From NCBI GenBank assembly GCA_040881175.1, contig JBBEDS010000008.1, forward strand, positions 1 to 30,603: a stretch of DNA of 30,603 nt, in the 5' to 3' direction. The DNA is from JBBEDS01 sp040881175. Lineage in GTDB: Bacteria; Patescibacteriota; Minisyncoccia; 2-02-FULL-40-12; IGHO2-01-FULL-4-A. Numbering within the stretch: position 1 is the stretch's first letter; each line of letters begins with the position of its first letter. The notes beneath the pieces were generated by a model. The model was given only the letters and a program-made list of their open reading frames with translations, did not search any database and was not told where the DNA came from. Positions 14,361-21,746 of this stretch are shown piece after piece. Made by a program: the position numbers and the translations under genes.

Positions 14361-14765
14361 ATGATAACGAGATCACCTGAAGAGAAAGTCTCTGAATCTA
14401 GGCTAGGGGCCGTGGTCGTGATGGCCACATCTCTATACCTTGCCGAAGTTTTTAGTAGGCGCTTGAGCGTTGAAGATCTCTCAGCAATTTTACACGGTCT
14501 CGAAGAAGAGGGTCTTGATGTTGAGCCTGTTGCTATGCGACGAGTGCCCGGAGGTGTTTACTCTGAAAACGTCGCTCACTGGATAGGCATGCTTGAAGCA
14601 TTCGGCTGTGGCAGAGCAGACTCATGTACTAAGCCAATAGAGCTGAACTCAAGCGGTTGGCAGATTGTCCACGAGATTATATCGAAAGAACGTACCCAGA
14701 ATGCAGACTTTCTAAGGGTATCTCCCTTGATTTTGAAACAAATTCAAAGACTAATCCCTCAATAG
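14361..14765 (+). CDS. Unknown small protein
   Basis: 134 residues with an AAGGAGG ribosome binding site. Predominantly helical: SRLGAVVVMATSLYLAEVFSRR, SVEDLSAILHGLEEEGLDV, YSENVAHWIGMLEAFGCG, GWQIVHEIISKER. The middle pattern of helix, short basic loop and helix could be a winged-helix-type fold, but no family is recognised. It is the second gene of a pair with the 13851 gene. The stop codon lies in the loop of the terminator hairpin at 14753. Confidence 0.65.
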   Translation: MITRSPEEKVSESRLGAVVVMATSLYLAEVFSRRLSVEDLSAILHGLEEEGLDVEPVAMRRVPGGVYSENVAHWIGMLEAFGCGRADSCTKPIELNSSGWQIVHEIISKERTQNADFLRVSPLILKQIQRLIPQ

Positions 14766-14781
14766 AGGGATTTTGATTTTG
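14753..14781 (+). terminator. Terminator after the 14361 gene
   Basis: AATCCCTC/GAGGGATT 8-bp stem with loop AATA, then TTGATTTTG. The gene's TAG stop overlaps the loop and stem. Confidence 0.75.
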
Positions 14782-14919
14782 TGGATAACTTTTTTATAGG
14801 CATTTTCATAAAATGTTAATATTTACTTAGGAATATAATAAGGTTCACCCATAATCCAGCTTTCAATTTTGATATGGAAGCAGGCTGTGTAACGTGAACA
14901 AAAAGAGAGGAGGTGTTGT

Positions 14920-15606
14920 ATGTTTTTAGGATCAGTAGCAGCATCAGATATTGTTAGATCATCATTGGTGACCCTGTGGGGTAATGTAGCCGGCTTTTTG
15001 CCTAAGCTAGTCGCCGCCATAGTGGTCTTTTTAGTTGGTTGGCTCATAGCAGTCCTTCTGGCTAAGTTGGTTTGGCACGTAATAAGAGTTATCAGATTGG
15101 ATCGCGGGTTAGAAAGTATTGGTTTCAGAAGAGTTTGGGAGAGGAGCGGTTACAAGCTCAATAGTCCAATGTTCTTCTACGAGCTAGTAAAATGGTTCTT
15201 CATAATAGTTTTCTTGATGGCCGCAACCGACATTCTCGGTTTGGCTCAAGTCACACAATTCTTGGGAACTGTTGTATTCTACCTGCCGAACGTCTTCATA
15301 GCAGCGCTTGTTTTGTTGATCGGTGTTTTGGTAGCAAGATTCTTAGAAGGCCTGGTGAAGGGATCGGTCAAGGCGGCTCAATTGGCTTCAGCCAATGTTT
15401 TGGGTTCTTTGACCAAATGGTCAGTCATCATATTTTCTTTGTTGATTGCTTTGGATCAATTGAGAGTCGCTGAAGAGATCGTTCGTATCGTCGTTATTGG
15501 ATTAGTCGCAGCCGGTGCTATAGCCGTTGGCTTGGCATTCGGTCTTGGCGGAAAATCACACGCCGACGAGGTGATCGGTAAGATGCGCAAACACGTGGGC
15601 GAATAG
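14920..15606 (+). CDS. Membrane protein with conserved TM-helix repeats (MscS-like channel relative)
   Basis: 228 residues, strong AGGAGG ribosome binding site. About five hydrophobic helices: LPKLVAAIVVFLVGWLIAVL, FYELVKWFFIIVFLMAAT, TVVFYLPNVFIAALVLLIGV, LTKWSVIIFSLLIAL and IVVIGLVAAGAIAVGLAFGL. The PKLVAAIVVFLVGW and LPNVFIAALVLLIGVLVA pair is the conserved TM-helix repeat found in small MscS-related proteins. The end AVGLAFGLGGKSHADEVIGKM resembles the pore-helix end of MscS-like channels, but the cytoplasmic beta domain is absent. It possibly acts in osmotic response; this is inference. Confidence 0.8.
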   Translation: MFLGSVAASDIVRSSLVTLWGNVAGFLPKLVAAIVVFLVGWLIAVLLAKLVWHVIRVIRLDRGLESIGFRRVWERSGYKLNSPMFFYELVKWFFIIVFLMAATDILGLAQVTQFLGTVVFYLPNVFIAALVLLIGVLVARFLEGLVKGSVKAAQLASANVLGSLTKWSVIIFSLLIALDQLRVAEEIVRIVVIGLVAAGAIAVGLAFGLGGKSHADEVIGKMRKHVGE

Positions 15607-15628
15607 AACACTCGTTCTAATAGCTTTA

Positions 15629-15660
15629 AACAACCCCGCAATTATGCGGGGTTGTTTTGT
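15629..15660 (+). terminator. Rho-independent terminator
   Basis: A 12-bp stem, AACAACCCCGCA/TGCGGGGTTGTT with loop ATTA, then TTTTGTT. Confidence 0.92.
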
Positions 15661-15662
15661 TG

Positions 15663-15668
15663 TATAAT
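15663..15668 (+). promoter_or_regulatory. Candidate -10 (TATAAT) of the 15705 gene
   Basis: A consensus TATAAT, preceded by TG, sits between the terminator and the 15705 gene. No convincing -35 hexamer is visible because the terminator occupies that place. Confidence 0.45.
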
Positions 15669-15704
15669 TAATATATAGAGAATTGTTAATGGAGGAGGCG
15701 TGCC

Positions 15705-16145
15705 GTGGAGGAAATGACTGCCAGTGATTATTGGCTCAAAAGACGTTCTTTAAAAAGAAGATTAATCTATCAGGTGAGACAGATATCAATCTCATTGGCT
15801 TTGTTTGTGGTTGCCCTTGTTATCATTTACTTCTGGCCGAAGGAAATATTCGATGGCATGGGCACCCTCTTTAATATTATAGTCGTACTAGTTATCGGAT
15901 ACGGGTTAATTATGTCCTCAAAGAGACTCTTCGAATTAGTGGATTACCACGAGTATGTTCTTGATCGCAGGAATTTTAGAGAGAGTCTAGCTAGCGGAGA
16001 TAGGCCATGGTTCGCGCCAATATATAATGGGAGTACTGACCCAGAGGACCTCGTCCAATGCGGAAAAGTTAGGAAAACCCTGGAGTCGCTTTCGAGGACG
16101 ACAAAGGATCTAAATCTGGTGCCGTTTGACGGCCTAAACGGCTAA
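15705..16145 (+). CDS. Small two-helix membrane protein, unknown
   Basis: 146 residues from GTG; GGAGGAGG lies 8 bases upstream. The in-frame ATG three codons later is too close to the GGAGG inside the gene start. A basic N-terminal segment (WLKRRSLKRRLIYQ) is followed by two membrane helices, ISLALFVVALVIIYFW and LFNIIVVLVIGYGLIMS, and a soluble C-terminal tail of about 70 residues. No family is recognised. It lies directly before the rRNA operon and ends in its own terminator. Confidence 0.7.
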   Translation: MEEMTASDYWLKRRSLKRRLIYQVRQISISLALFVVALVIIYFWPKEIFDGMGTLFNIIVVLVIGYGLIMSSKRLFELVDYHEYVLDRRNFRESLASGDRPWFAPIYNGSTDPEDLVQCGKVRKTLESLSRTTKDLNLVPFDGLNG

Positions 16146-16152
16146 TTTTGAC

Positions 16153-16177
16153 CCCGCTTTTTAGCGGGTTTTGTCTT
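16153..16177 (+). terminator. Terminator after the 15705 gene
   Basis: CCCGCT/AGCGGG stem with loop TTTT, followed by TTTTGTCTT; it separates this gene from the rRNA promoter. Confidence 0.8.
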
Positions 16178-16200
16178 ATCAACAAGGCACTTTCCCGGCC

Positions 16201-16229
16201 TTGACTCTATAGGCCCGCTCTGATAACAT
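16201..16229 (+). promoter_or_regulatory. rRNA operon promoter
   Basis: -35 TTGACT (16201-16206), 17-base spacer, extended -10 TGATAACAT (TG at 16221-16222, hexamer 16224-16229). It is the best promoter match in the stretch before 23S. The predicted leader is about 290 bases. Confidence 0.65.
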
Positions 16230-16525
16230 ATCACTACATGAGTAAATACTTTTTAACTGACTATCCGGACCAAGGTTAACCTTTTGTGTATTTGCACACT
16301 CGAGGCCGCGTCTGGAAGGGCGCGGTTTTAAATTAAAAAAGTGGCTTTCGACGATTGCTTCTGGAAGGAGGTAGCCGTTGGAAGCTAAAGGAATGAATCT
16401 TGAAAAATGAATAGCGGGTAAACGATACTTTGCATTTGCTTATTTGTTTCTCCAACGAGTTCGGAAACAAGTAAGTTTAAGAGTATCAAAATGATTAATT
16501 TTCTAAATTGAGGATTTAATCTTGT
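16230..16525 (+). other. 23S rRNA leader region
   Basis: No convincing gene. It holds a boxA-like CTTTTTAACT (16248-16257), a 12-base palindrome AAGGTTAACCTT (about 16272-16283), a terminator-like CCGCG/CGCGG hairpin followed by TTTTAAATTAAAAAA (about 16306-16340), and a long hairpin CTTATTTGTTTC/GAAACAAGTAAG enclosed by GATACT/AGTATC. GGAGG followed 6 bases later by TTG starts a possible 10-codon ORF (16378-16410) that I do not annotate as a gene. No 16S rRNA sequence is present. Confidence 0.5.
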
Positions 16526-16533
16526 AAGGAATC
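16508..16533 (+). repeat. 23S processing stem, 5' strand (partner 20697-20722)
   Basis: The 26 bases pair with 20697-20722 on the same transcript, with only a few G-U pairs. The inner part is helix 1 of 23S rRNA and the outer part a precursor stem of the kind cut by RNase III. This supports one continuous precursor across the intron, the intervening sequence and the gap. Confidence 0.8.
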
Positions 16534-17131
16534 AATTAAGGGCGTATGGAGGATGCCTTGACACCAAAAGACGATGAAGGACGTGGCGTGACAACGATAA
16601 GCTTCGGGGAGCCGTCTAGCAGGCTTTGATCCGGAGATTTCCGAATGGGGCAACCCAGTCAGAGTAATGTCTGATTATCCTAATGTAAATTAGGAAGTGT
16701 ACCTAGGGAAGTGAAACATCTCAGTACCTAGAGGAATATAAAGCGAATACAACACTTAAAACTTTTACGCACTTGTGTGTATGAGTTTTAATTGTTTGCG
16801 ATACCCTCAGTAGCGGCGAGCGAAAGGGGCGAAGTCTAAACCTGATTAATTTTTGTTTTCAAAACTTAGTTAGGGGTTGCAGGGGTAATACATTCTTAAA
16901 CATAACTTAGAACTCCCTTTTAGAGTGCTAAGTTATGTATTAAGAGAGAGTTACAAATTCAATTATTAGCCGAATGGCTCTGGAAAGACCGACCAAAGCG
17001 GGTGATAGTCCCGTAGGCGAAAATGATTGAACTCTTTGTGTTATTTCCTAAGTAGCTATGGAGCAGACTATCCATAGTGAATCCGGGCCTACTACGGTCC
17101 AAGACTAAATACTTTTGGTGATCGATAGTGA

Positions 17132-17165
<34 letters not shown>

Positions 17166-17346
17166 GGTGAGGGGAGTGAAATAGAACTGAAACCATATGC
17201 CTACAAAGAGCCGGAGCCTAAATGTCGCAAGACATTATGGGTGACGGTGTGCCTATTGAAGAATGATCCAACGAGTTTTTACAAATTGCTAAGTCTAACC
17301 CAGAGATGGGGAAAACAAAGGGAAACCGAGTGTTAAAAGCGCGTTC

Positions 17347-17403
17347 TAGAACTAAAATAAGTTTGTTAAGGGAGCAATCCCATAACAGATTTTCATAGTT
17401 CTA
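17347..17403 (+). other. 23S expansion helix with GCAA tetraloop
   Basis: Compared with E. coli there are about 50 extra bases just before the conserved AGACCCGAAGCC. They fold as TAGAACTA/TAGTTCTA, then GTTTGTTA/TAACAGAT, then GGGA-GCAA-TCCC, a hairpin ending in a GNRA tetraloop. Confidence 0.65.
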
Positions 17404-17804
17404 TGTGTAGTTTGTAAAAGACCCGAAGCCAGGTGAGCTACCCATGGCCAGGATGAAGGTTACCGAAAGGTGACTGGAGGTCCGAACCGGTTGATAGCGC
17501 AACATCATCGGATGAGCTGTGGGTCGGAGTGAAAAGCTTATCGAACCTGGTAATAGCTGGTTCTCCCCGAAATGCCTTTAGGGGCAGCGCCTGTTAGTAG
17601 TAATGGGGGTAGAGCTCTGAATGGTTTTCCGTGCCCTTTTGGGTAGGTTTACCAACCAAACTTCGAATACCATTATGTAATGACAGGTAGTGAGACCGTG
17701 GGGGCAAAGCTTCACGGTCGCGACGGGATTAGCCGTTTGACCACCGCTTAAGGTCCCTAAATATATGCTAAGTGTTAAAGGAAGTTTTTTGCCTTAGACA
17801 GGTA

Positions 17805-17846
<42 letters not shown>

Positions 17847-17936
17847 CAGCTTACTACTCAATATTCACCTTCGGGTGAATAAGGCAAAATGCGCCGAAGA
17901 TTCAACGGGGCTAAGCATATTACCGAATGCGTGGGT

Positions 17937-18081
17937 ACGGAAGTTTCATTGAAGTCTTGATATTTGTTTTATGGGGGCGTAGCTCAGATGCCTAAAGAGC
18001 GCTCCGAGAGGAGAGGTCGTGGTCTGGCAAGCCACCGTCTCCGCCCCTCTTTATATATCGAGTCTTGAATGAAACTTCCGT
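17937..18081 (+). other. Intervening sequence in 23S helix-45 region: long stem capped by a tRNA-like domain
   Basis: Between conserved ATTACCGAATGCGTGGG and GTAGGGGAGC, where E. coli has the short helix 45, lie about 145 extra bases. The arms ACGGAAGTTTCATT (17937-17950) and AATGAAACTTCCGT (18068-18081) pair perfectly over 14 bp. CTTGATAT (17956-17963) and ATATCGAG (18055-18062) add 8 bp, with a short mismatched region between. Linkers of 9 and 12 bases join this stem to the tRNA-like domain. Helix 45 is an established site for bacterial 23S intervening sequences removed by RNase III. Confidence 0.85.
17973..18042 (+). ncRNA. tRNA-Ala-like domain inside 23S rRNA
   Basis: 70 bases in tRNA order: acceptor GGGGGCG/CGTCTCC (17973-17979 with 18036-18042), including G3:U70, the alanine identity pair; TA at positions 8-9; D-stem GCTC/GAGC; G26; a shortened arm CTCC-GAGA-GGAG in place of the anticodon arm; variable loop AGGTC; T-stem GTGGT/GCCAC with a 7-base loop CTGGCAA; base 73 is G, followed by CC. 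There is no anticodon and no TTCRA T-loop motif. D-loop TGCC (17989-17992) can pair with T-loop GGCA (18026-18029). Sequence and order point to descent from tRNA-Ala; the role is unknown. The 5' acceptor strand can also pair with CGCCCCT (18042-18048). Confidence 0.75.
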
Positions 18082-18832
18082 GCGGTAGGGGAGCACTTCA
18101 AGTGCAGTGAAGGTGTGTTGTGAAGCATGCTGGAGCGCTTGGAGGAGAGAATGTTGGAATGAGTAACCACAAGTGGCGTGAAAACCGCCACCGCCGAAAA
18201 CCTAAGATTTCCTCCGCGATGTCAATCATCGGAGGGTTAGGCGTGCCTAAGGATAACCGTGCTTTCGGGTGCGGGAAGCCGATGGACAGCCGGTTAATAT
18301 TCCGGCCCTTCCACATATATCGAAGGAGTGACAGAGGACACAAGTGAGAGCGTATTATTGGATTTACGTTTTTGGATTCCAGGACTGTTCCGTAGGAAAA
18401 TCCGCGGAGCTGACTTTAATGTCGAAATTCGGAATTTGAAGAAACTTCGGGTAACCGGAGAATTCTCATGAAGAGCCTCTCAAGAAAAGCTTCTAAGATC
18501 ATGTATGTGGAACACGTATTTAAAACCGACACAGGTGGGTTGGTATAAATGTACCAAGGCGAACGAGTGATTATTGGCTAAGGAACTCGGCAAAAAAGCG
18601 GCCGTACCTTCGGTATAAGGCCTGCCCGGTAGAGAGTAATCTTTATTGGGCCGCAGCTAACGACCCCTGGCGACTGTTTATCAAAAACACAACTCTGTGC
18701 TAAGCCGAAAGGCGCTGTATACAGGGTGACGCTTGTCCGGTGCTGGAACGTTAACGGTGGAGGTGATTTGACTTCGGTTGGATTGCTAACGCCCGAAGCG
18801 CCAGTGAACGACGGCGATAACTATAATCGTCC

Positions 18833-19603
18833 AAAGGTTTTGGCAGTCTGTTAAATCAGGTTGCCAAAAGGACTTGGACGATTGTGGTAGATAAAACAGT
18901 TTAGAAATTATAAGGAAAAGCTGCCTATCGAATAGAATTCGATGTCCTAAAATATCTGACTATATGCTGGAAACTCTGTTGTATCCTGGGCTACTATGGT
19001 ATGATGATACCTTAGATATCATATGCCAAGTAACAATGCCTTAGGTGCAGACAATCAGCAGGAAAGACTAAAAATTGTTGGATGGATAACTGGTTTTGTT
19101 GATGGTGAAGGGTGTTTCTCTGTAAGTATTTTTCGCAATCCAAAAGCCCAGACCAAACTTGGCTGGCAAGTATTCTCAGAGTTTGTGGTAAGCCAAGGCG
19201 AAAAGAGCCGGGGCTCACTAGAACTTATTATGAAATACTTTGGATGCGGATCGATAGTTACAAATAAACGAAAAGATAATCATCATGAGAGCATGTTAAA
19301 ATACTGTGTTAGGTCACTGAAAGATCTTAACCAGAAAATTATTCCATTCTTTGAGGAAAACAAACTTCAAACATACAAGAAGAATGATTTCCTAATATTC
19401 AAGAAAATTGTACAGATTGTTTCTGCAAAGAAGCATCTATCACAATCTGGTCTTGAAAGAGTCGGTTTGTTAATAAGCAAAATGAACCGACGTAAATATC
19501 CTAAATTTTTAGAATCCTCAGAAACCAAACGTCAGACCCCGAAAATTAAGTTGAGGGGAAGATAGAGTTCGGCCTGCATGGCGACATGCAGTTAACATAA
19601 GCT
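18833..19603 (+). mobile_element. Group I intron in 23S rRNA near E. coli position 1925-1931
   Basis: The exon sequence CTATAATCGTCC is separated from TAGCGAAATTCCTTGTC by about 765 bases. Group I hallmarks: a long 5' pairing of exon AATCGTCCAA with intron TTGGACGATT (P1-like), the core pieces GACTATATGCTGGAAAC (18958-18974) and AATCAGCAGGAAA (19053-19065) with TGCTG/CAGCA pairing, and a closing hairpin CTGCATG-GCGA-CATGCAG (19574-19591). The exact ends are ambiguous: exon 1 may end after C1925 (18832) or as late as U1931 (18838), and exon 2 may begin at 19598-19604. Position 1931 is a known group I site (Thermotoga, Simkania). Confidence 0.85.
19023..19565 (+). CDS. Intron-encoded LAGLIDADG homing endonuclease
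   Basis: 180 residues with one LAGLIDADG motif, GWITGFVDGEGCFSV (about residues 20-34), so it probably works as a homodimer, cutting intronless 23S genes at the intron site. FVVSQGEKSRGSLELI, FGCGSIVTNKRKDN, YCVRSLKDLNQKIIPFFEENKL and the C-terminal KMNRRKYPKFLESSETKR match the family. The acidic catalytic residue of the motif is present. The N-terminal peptide ALGADNQQER is encoded by intron core sequence (GACAATCAGCAGGAAA), so its conservation is partly forced by the RNA. No ribosome binding site is evident; translation from precursor rRNA would be needed. Confidence 0.95.
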   Translation: MPSNNALGADNQQERLKIVGWITGFVDGEGCFSVSIFRNPKAQTKLGWQVFSEFVVSQGEKSRGSLELIMKYFGCGSIVTNKRKDNHHESMLKYCVRSLKDLNQKIIPFFEENKLQTYKKNDFLIFKKIVQIVSAKKHLSQSGLERVGLLISKMNRRKYPKFLESSETKRQTPKIKLRGR

Positions 19604-19875
19604 AGCGAAATTCCTTGTCTGGTAAGTTCAGACGCGCATGAATAGCGGAACGACTGGGGGACTGTCTCAGCCAATAGCTCGGTGAAAATGCAATGTCAGT
19701 AAAGATGCTGACTACCCGCACCTAGACGGAAAGACCCCGGAAGCTTTACTATAGCTTGGTATTGGGTTACGAGTCTTAATGCGTAGCGTAGTGGGTAGGC
19801 TTTGAAGTCATGTTCTCGGATGTGATGGAGCCGCCAATGAAACACCCATCTTTAAGATTTGTAATTCTAACTGGT

Positions 19876-19940
19876 GTAACCCAAAAAGGGTTAAAGTAGT
19901 AATTTTTCGGTGGAGAGTATTTTAATCTTTTTTGGGTTAC
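19876..19940 (+). other. 23S expansion helix near E. coli helix 79
   Basis: GTAACCC/GGGTTAC (19876-19882 and 19934-19940) enclose an A/T-rich helix (AAAAAGGGTTAAAGTA with GTATTTTAATCTTTTTT). E. coli has a much shorter hairpin here, before AGACAGTG-type sequence. Confidence 0.55.
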
Positions 19941-20224
19941 ATCAAGACAGTGCCTGGCGGGTAGTTTAACTGGGGCTGTTGCCTCCTAAAAAGTAACGGA
20001 GGCGTTCATTAAGGTTGGCTAGCTCCGGATGGAAATCGGAGCGATAGTGTAAAGGCACAAGCCAGCTTAACTGCGAGACGGATGTGTCGAGCAGGTGCGA
20101 AAGCAGGACTTAGTGAACCAATGCTTGCTCGTAGGAGCGGCAACGATCATCAGATAAAAGCTACTCCGGGGATAACAGGCTGGTACTGCCCGAGCGTCCA
20201 CAGCGACGGCAGTGTTCGGCACCT

Positions 20225-20324
20225 NNNNNNNNNNNNNNNNNNNNNNNNNNNNNNNNNNNNNNNNNNNNNNNNNNNNNNNNNNNNNNNNNNNNNNNNNNNN
20301 NNNNNNNNNNNNNNNNNNNNNNNN
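20225..20324. other. Assembly gap (100 N) inside 23S rRNA
   Basis: Left flank ends GTTCGGCACCT, right flank begins CGATGTCGGCTC. In E. coli these are directly joined (U2500-C2501), so no conserved rRNA base is missing and the N run is a join of unknown content. Confidence 0.95.
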
Positions 20325-20748
20325 CGATGTCGGCTCGGCTTATCCTGGCGGTGAAGAAGCTGCCAAGGGTTTGGCTGTTCGCCAATTAAAAAGCTACGCG
20401 AGCTGGGTTCAAACCGTCGTGAGACAGGTTGGTCCTTATCTGGTGCGGGCGTTTGAAGTTTGAGGAGGGTTGTCCCTAGTACGAGAGGACCGGGATGAAC
20501 GAACCTCTGGTCTACCAATTGTTTTGCCAAAAGCAGCGTTGGGTAGCTATGTTCGGTTCCGATAAGCGCTGAAAGCATATAAGCGCGAAACGGGCTCCAA
20601 GATTAGACTTCTTAGATCCGTGAGAGATTATCACGTTGATAGGGTTTAGATGGAAGCGCCGTAAGGCGTTAAGTCGAGAACTACTAATAGATCGTCGATT
20701 CCTTACAAGATTAAGTCCTTAAAATGCTTTAGGTGAGTTTGTGAGTAT

Positions 20749-20869
20749 TGTAAAGGAGCTATACTGGGAATGCTCCACCTGTTCCCATTCCGAACACAGA
20801 AGTGAAATTTCCCAAGGCCCATGATAGTGTCGTGCTTAGCATGACGCGAAAGTAGGTAGCTCCTCTACA
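20749..20869 (+). rRNA. rrf: 5S ribosomal RNA
   Basis: Conserved CCACCTGTTCCCATTCCGAACACAGAAGTGAAA-type core (positions about 20775-20808) and GCGAAAGTAGG near the 3' end. The terminal stem TGTAAAGGAG/CTCCTCTACA is extended outside the mature ends by GAGTAT/ATACTC, a precursor stem. It lies 44 bases after 23S. Length about 121. Confidence 0.95.
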
Positions 20870-20885
20870 ATACTCATAATCTCCC

Positions 20886-20924
20886 AAATTAAAATCGCCC
20901 CGAATTGGGCGGTTTTAATTTGGC
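20886..20924 (+). terminator. Terminator of the rRNA operon
   Basis: A 15-bp stem (20886-20900 with 20907-20921) with a 6-base loop; the 3' arm GGGCGGTTTTAATTT ends in T-rich sequence. Confidence 0.88.
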
Positions 20925-20939
20925 CTAAATTGAGCTACA

Positions 20940-21746
20940 ATGATGCCATATAGCATACTTCAACAAATGACCCCCTCTGAACGTAAACGCAAGCAATTCA
21001 TAGTAGCACTAGTATTCTTCCTAATTCTAGGCGGTTTTGGCTTTCTGATATATGGTAAAGTAAATCCGGCTCCAACCCCAACCCCTATTAGTCCGACAGC
21101 TAATCTATCACCCATTCAAGTTACCTTGAGCGAGCTAATTAGCGTAGAGAATACAGATTATGACTTTGTGGCCAAGGTTACTAATCCCAATACAGGCTAT
21201 GGCTCTCCGGAGGTTGTTTACGAGGTTAGCTTCTTTAATTCCAGCAATGCTCAAATTTTCAGCAAAACAGGCAGTTTTTATATTTTACCAGGGCAGACAA
21301 AATATGTAGTCGATAGTCCTATAAGATTGCCCGAGAGAGCTACGCGTGCCGTTATGGACATCAATAGCGTAGACTGGCAGGAGTTGGATCCGCTGGCCAT
21401 GCAGGGCGTGCCGTTGTTGGCAAGGAACACTTCTTATACAGAGATCTTAAATTCAGGTCTTTTCAGCCGAGCCAATGGCAGTATTTTAAATAATTCTGAT
21501 TTTGACCTTGGCAGGGTTGATGTGATGGTTGTTCTTTTGAACAGCCAGAATACACCTGTTGCTGTTAACAGGACTGAGATCAATACCTTTCTTGCCAGGA
21601 CAACTAGGGGATTTGAGGTAAGCTGGTTTGCTCCTTTTGTTGGACAGGTTAGCCGCACAGATGTTGAGGCGAACACTAATATATTCCAGAATTCTAACTT
21701 CCTACGCCAGTACGGAGGACAGGAAAGATTTAAGCAGCTGTTCTAG
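20940..21746 (+). CDS. Membrane-anchored protein of unknown function
   Basis: 268 residues from ATG 20940; a later in-frame ATG at 20967 (MTPSERKRKQF) is also possible because a TACAAT sits over the first start. One membrane helix, FIVALVFFLILGGFGFLIYG, is followed by a Pro/Thr linker (NPAPTPTPISPTANLSP) and an extracytoplasmic beta-rich region with two related halves: VTNPNTGYGSPEVVYEVSFF and GSILNNSDFDLGRVDVMVVL, patterns seen in FxLYD-like domains. It ends convergent with rodA, overlapping by 4 bases. The envelope location and rodA neighbour suggest a cell-surface role only by context. Confidence 0.75.
   Translation: MMPYSILQQMTPSERKRKQFIVALVFFLILGGFGFLIYGKVNPAPTPTPISPTANLSPIQVTLSELISVENTDYDFVAKVTNPNTGYGSPEVVYEVSFFNSSNAQIFSKTGSFYILPGQTKYVVDSPIRLPERATRAVMDINSVDWQELDPLAMQGVPLLARNTSYTEILNSGLFSRANGSILNNSDFDLGRVDVMVVLLNSQNTPVAVNRTEINTFLARTTRGFEVSWFAPFVGQVSRTDVEANTNIFQNSNFLRQYGGQERFKQLF

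Noticed and set aside
16378..16410. Ten-codon ORF in the 23S leader as a gene
   Set aside because: Too short to support without conservation; mentioned only as a weak leader element.
17973..18042. Functional tRNA-Ala gene inside 23S
   Set aside because: It has no anticodon loop, no TTCRA T-loop and no CCA; it can only be a tRNA-derived structural element.
18098..18347. Open frames on both strands inside 23S rRNA
   Set aside because: The sequence is conserved rRNA; the frames have no ribosome binding sites and no coding pattern.
20082..20578. Open frames spanning the 23S gap
   Set aside because: They exist only because N bases are read as open; the flanks are rRNA.
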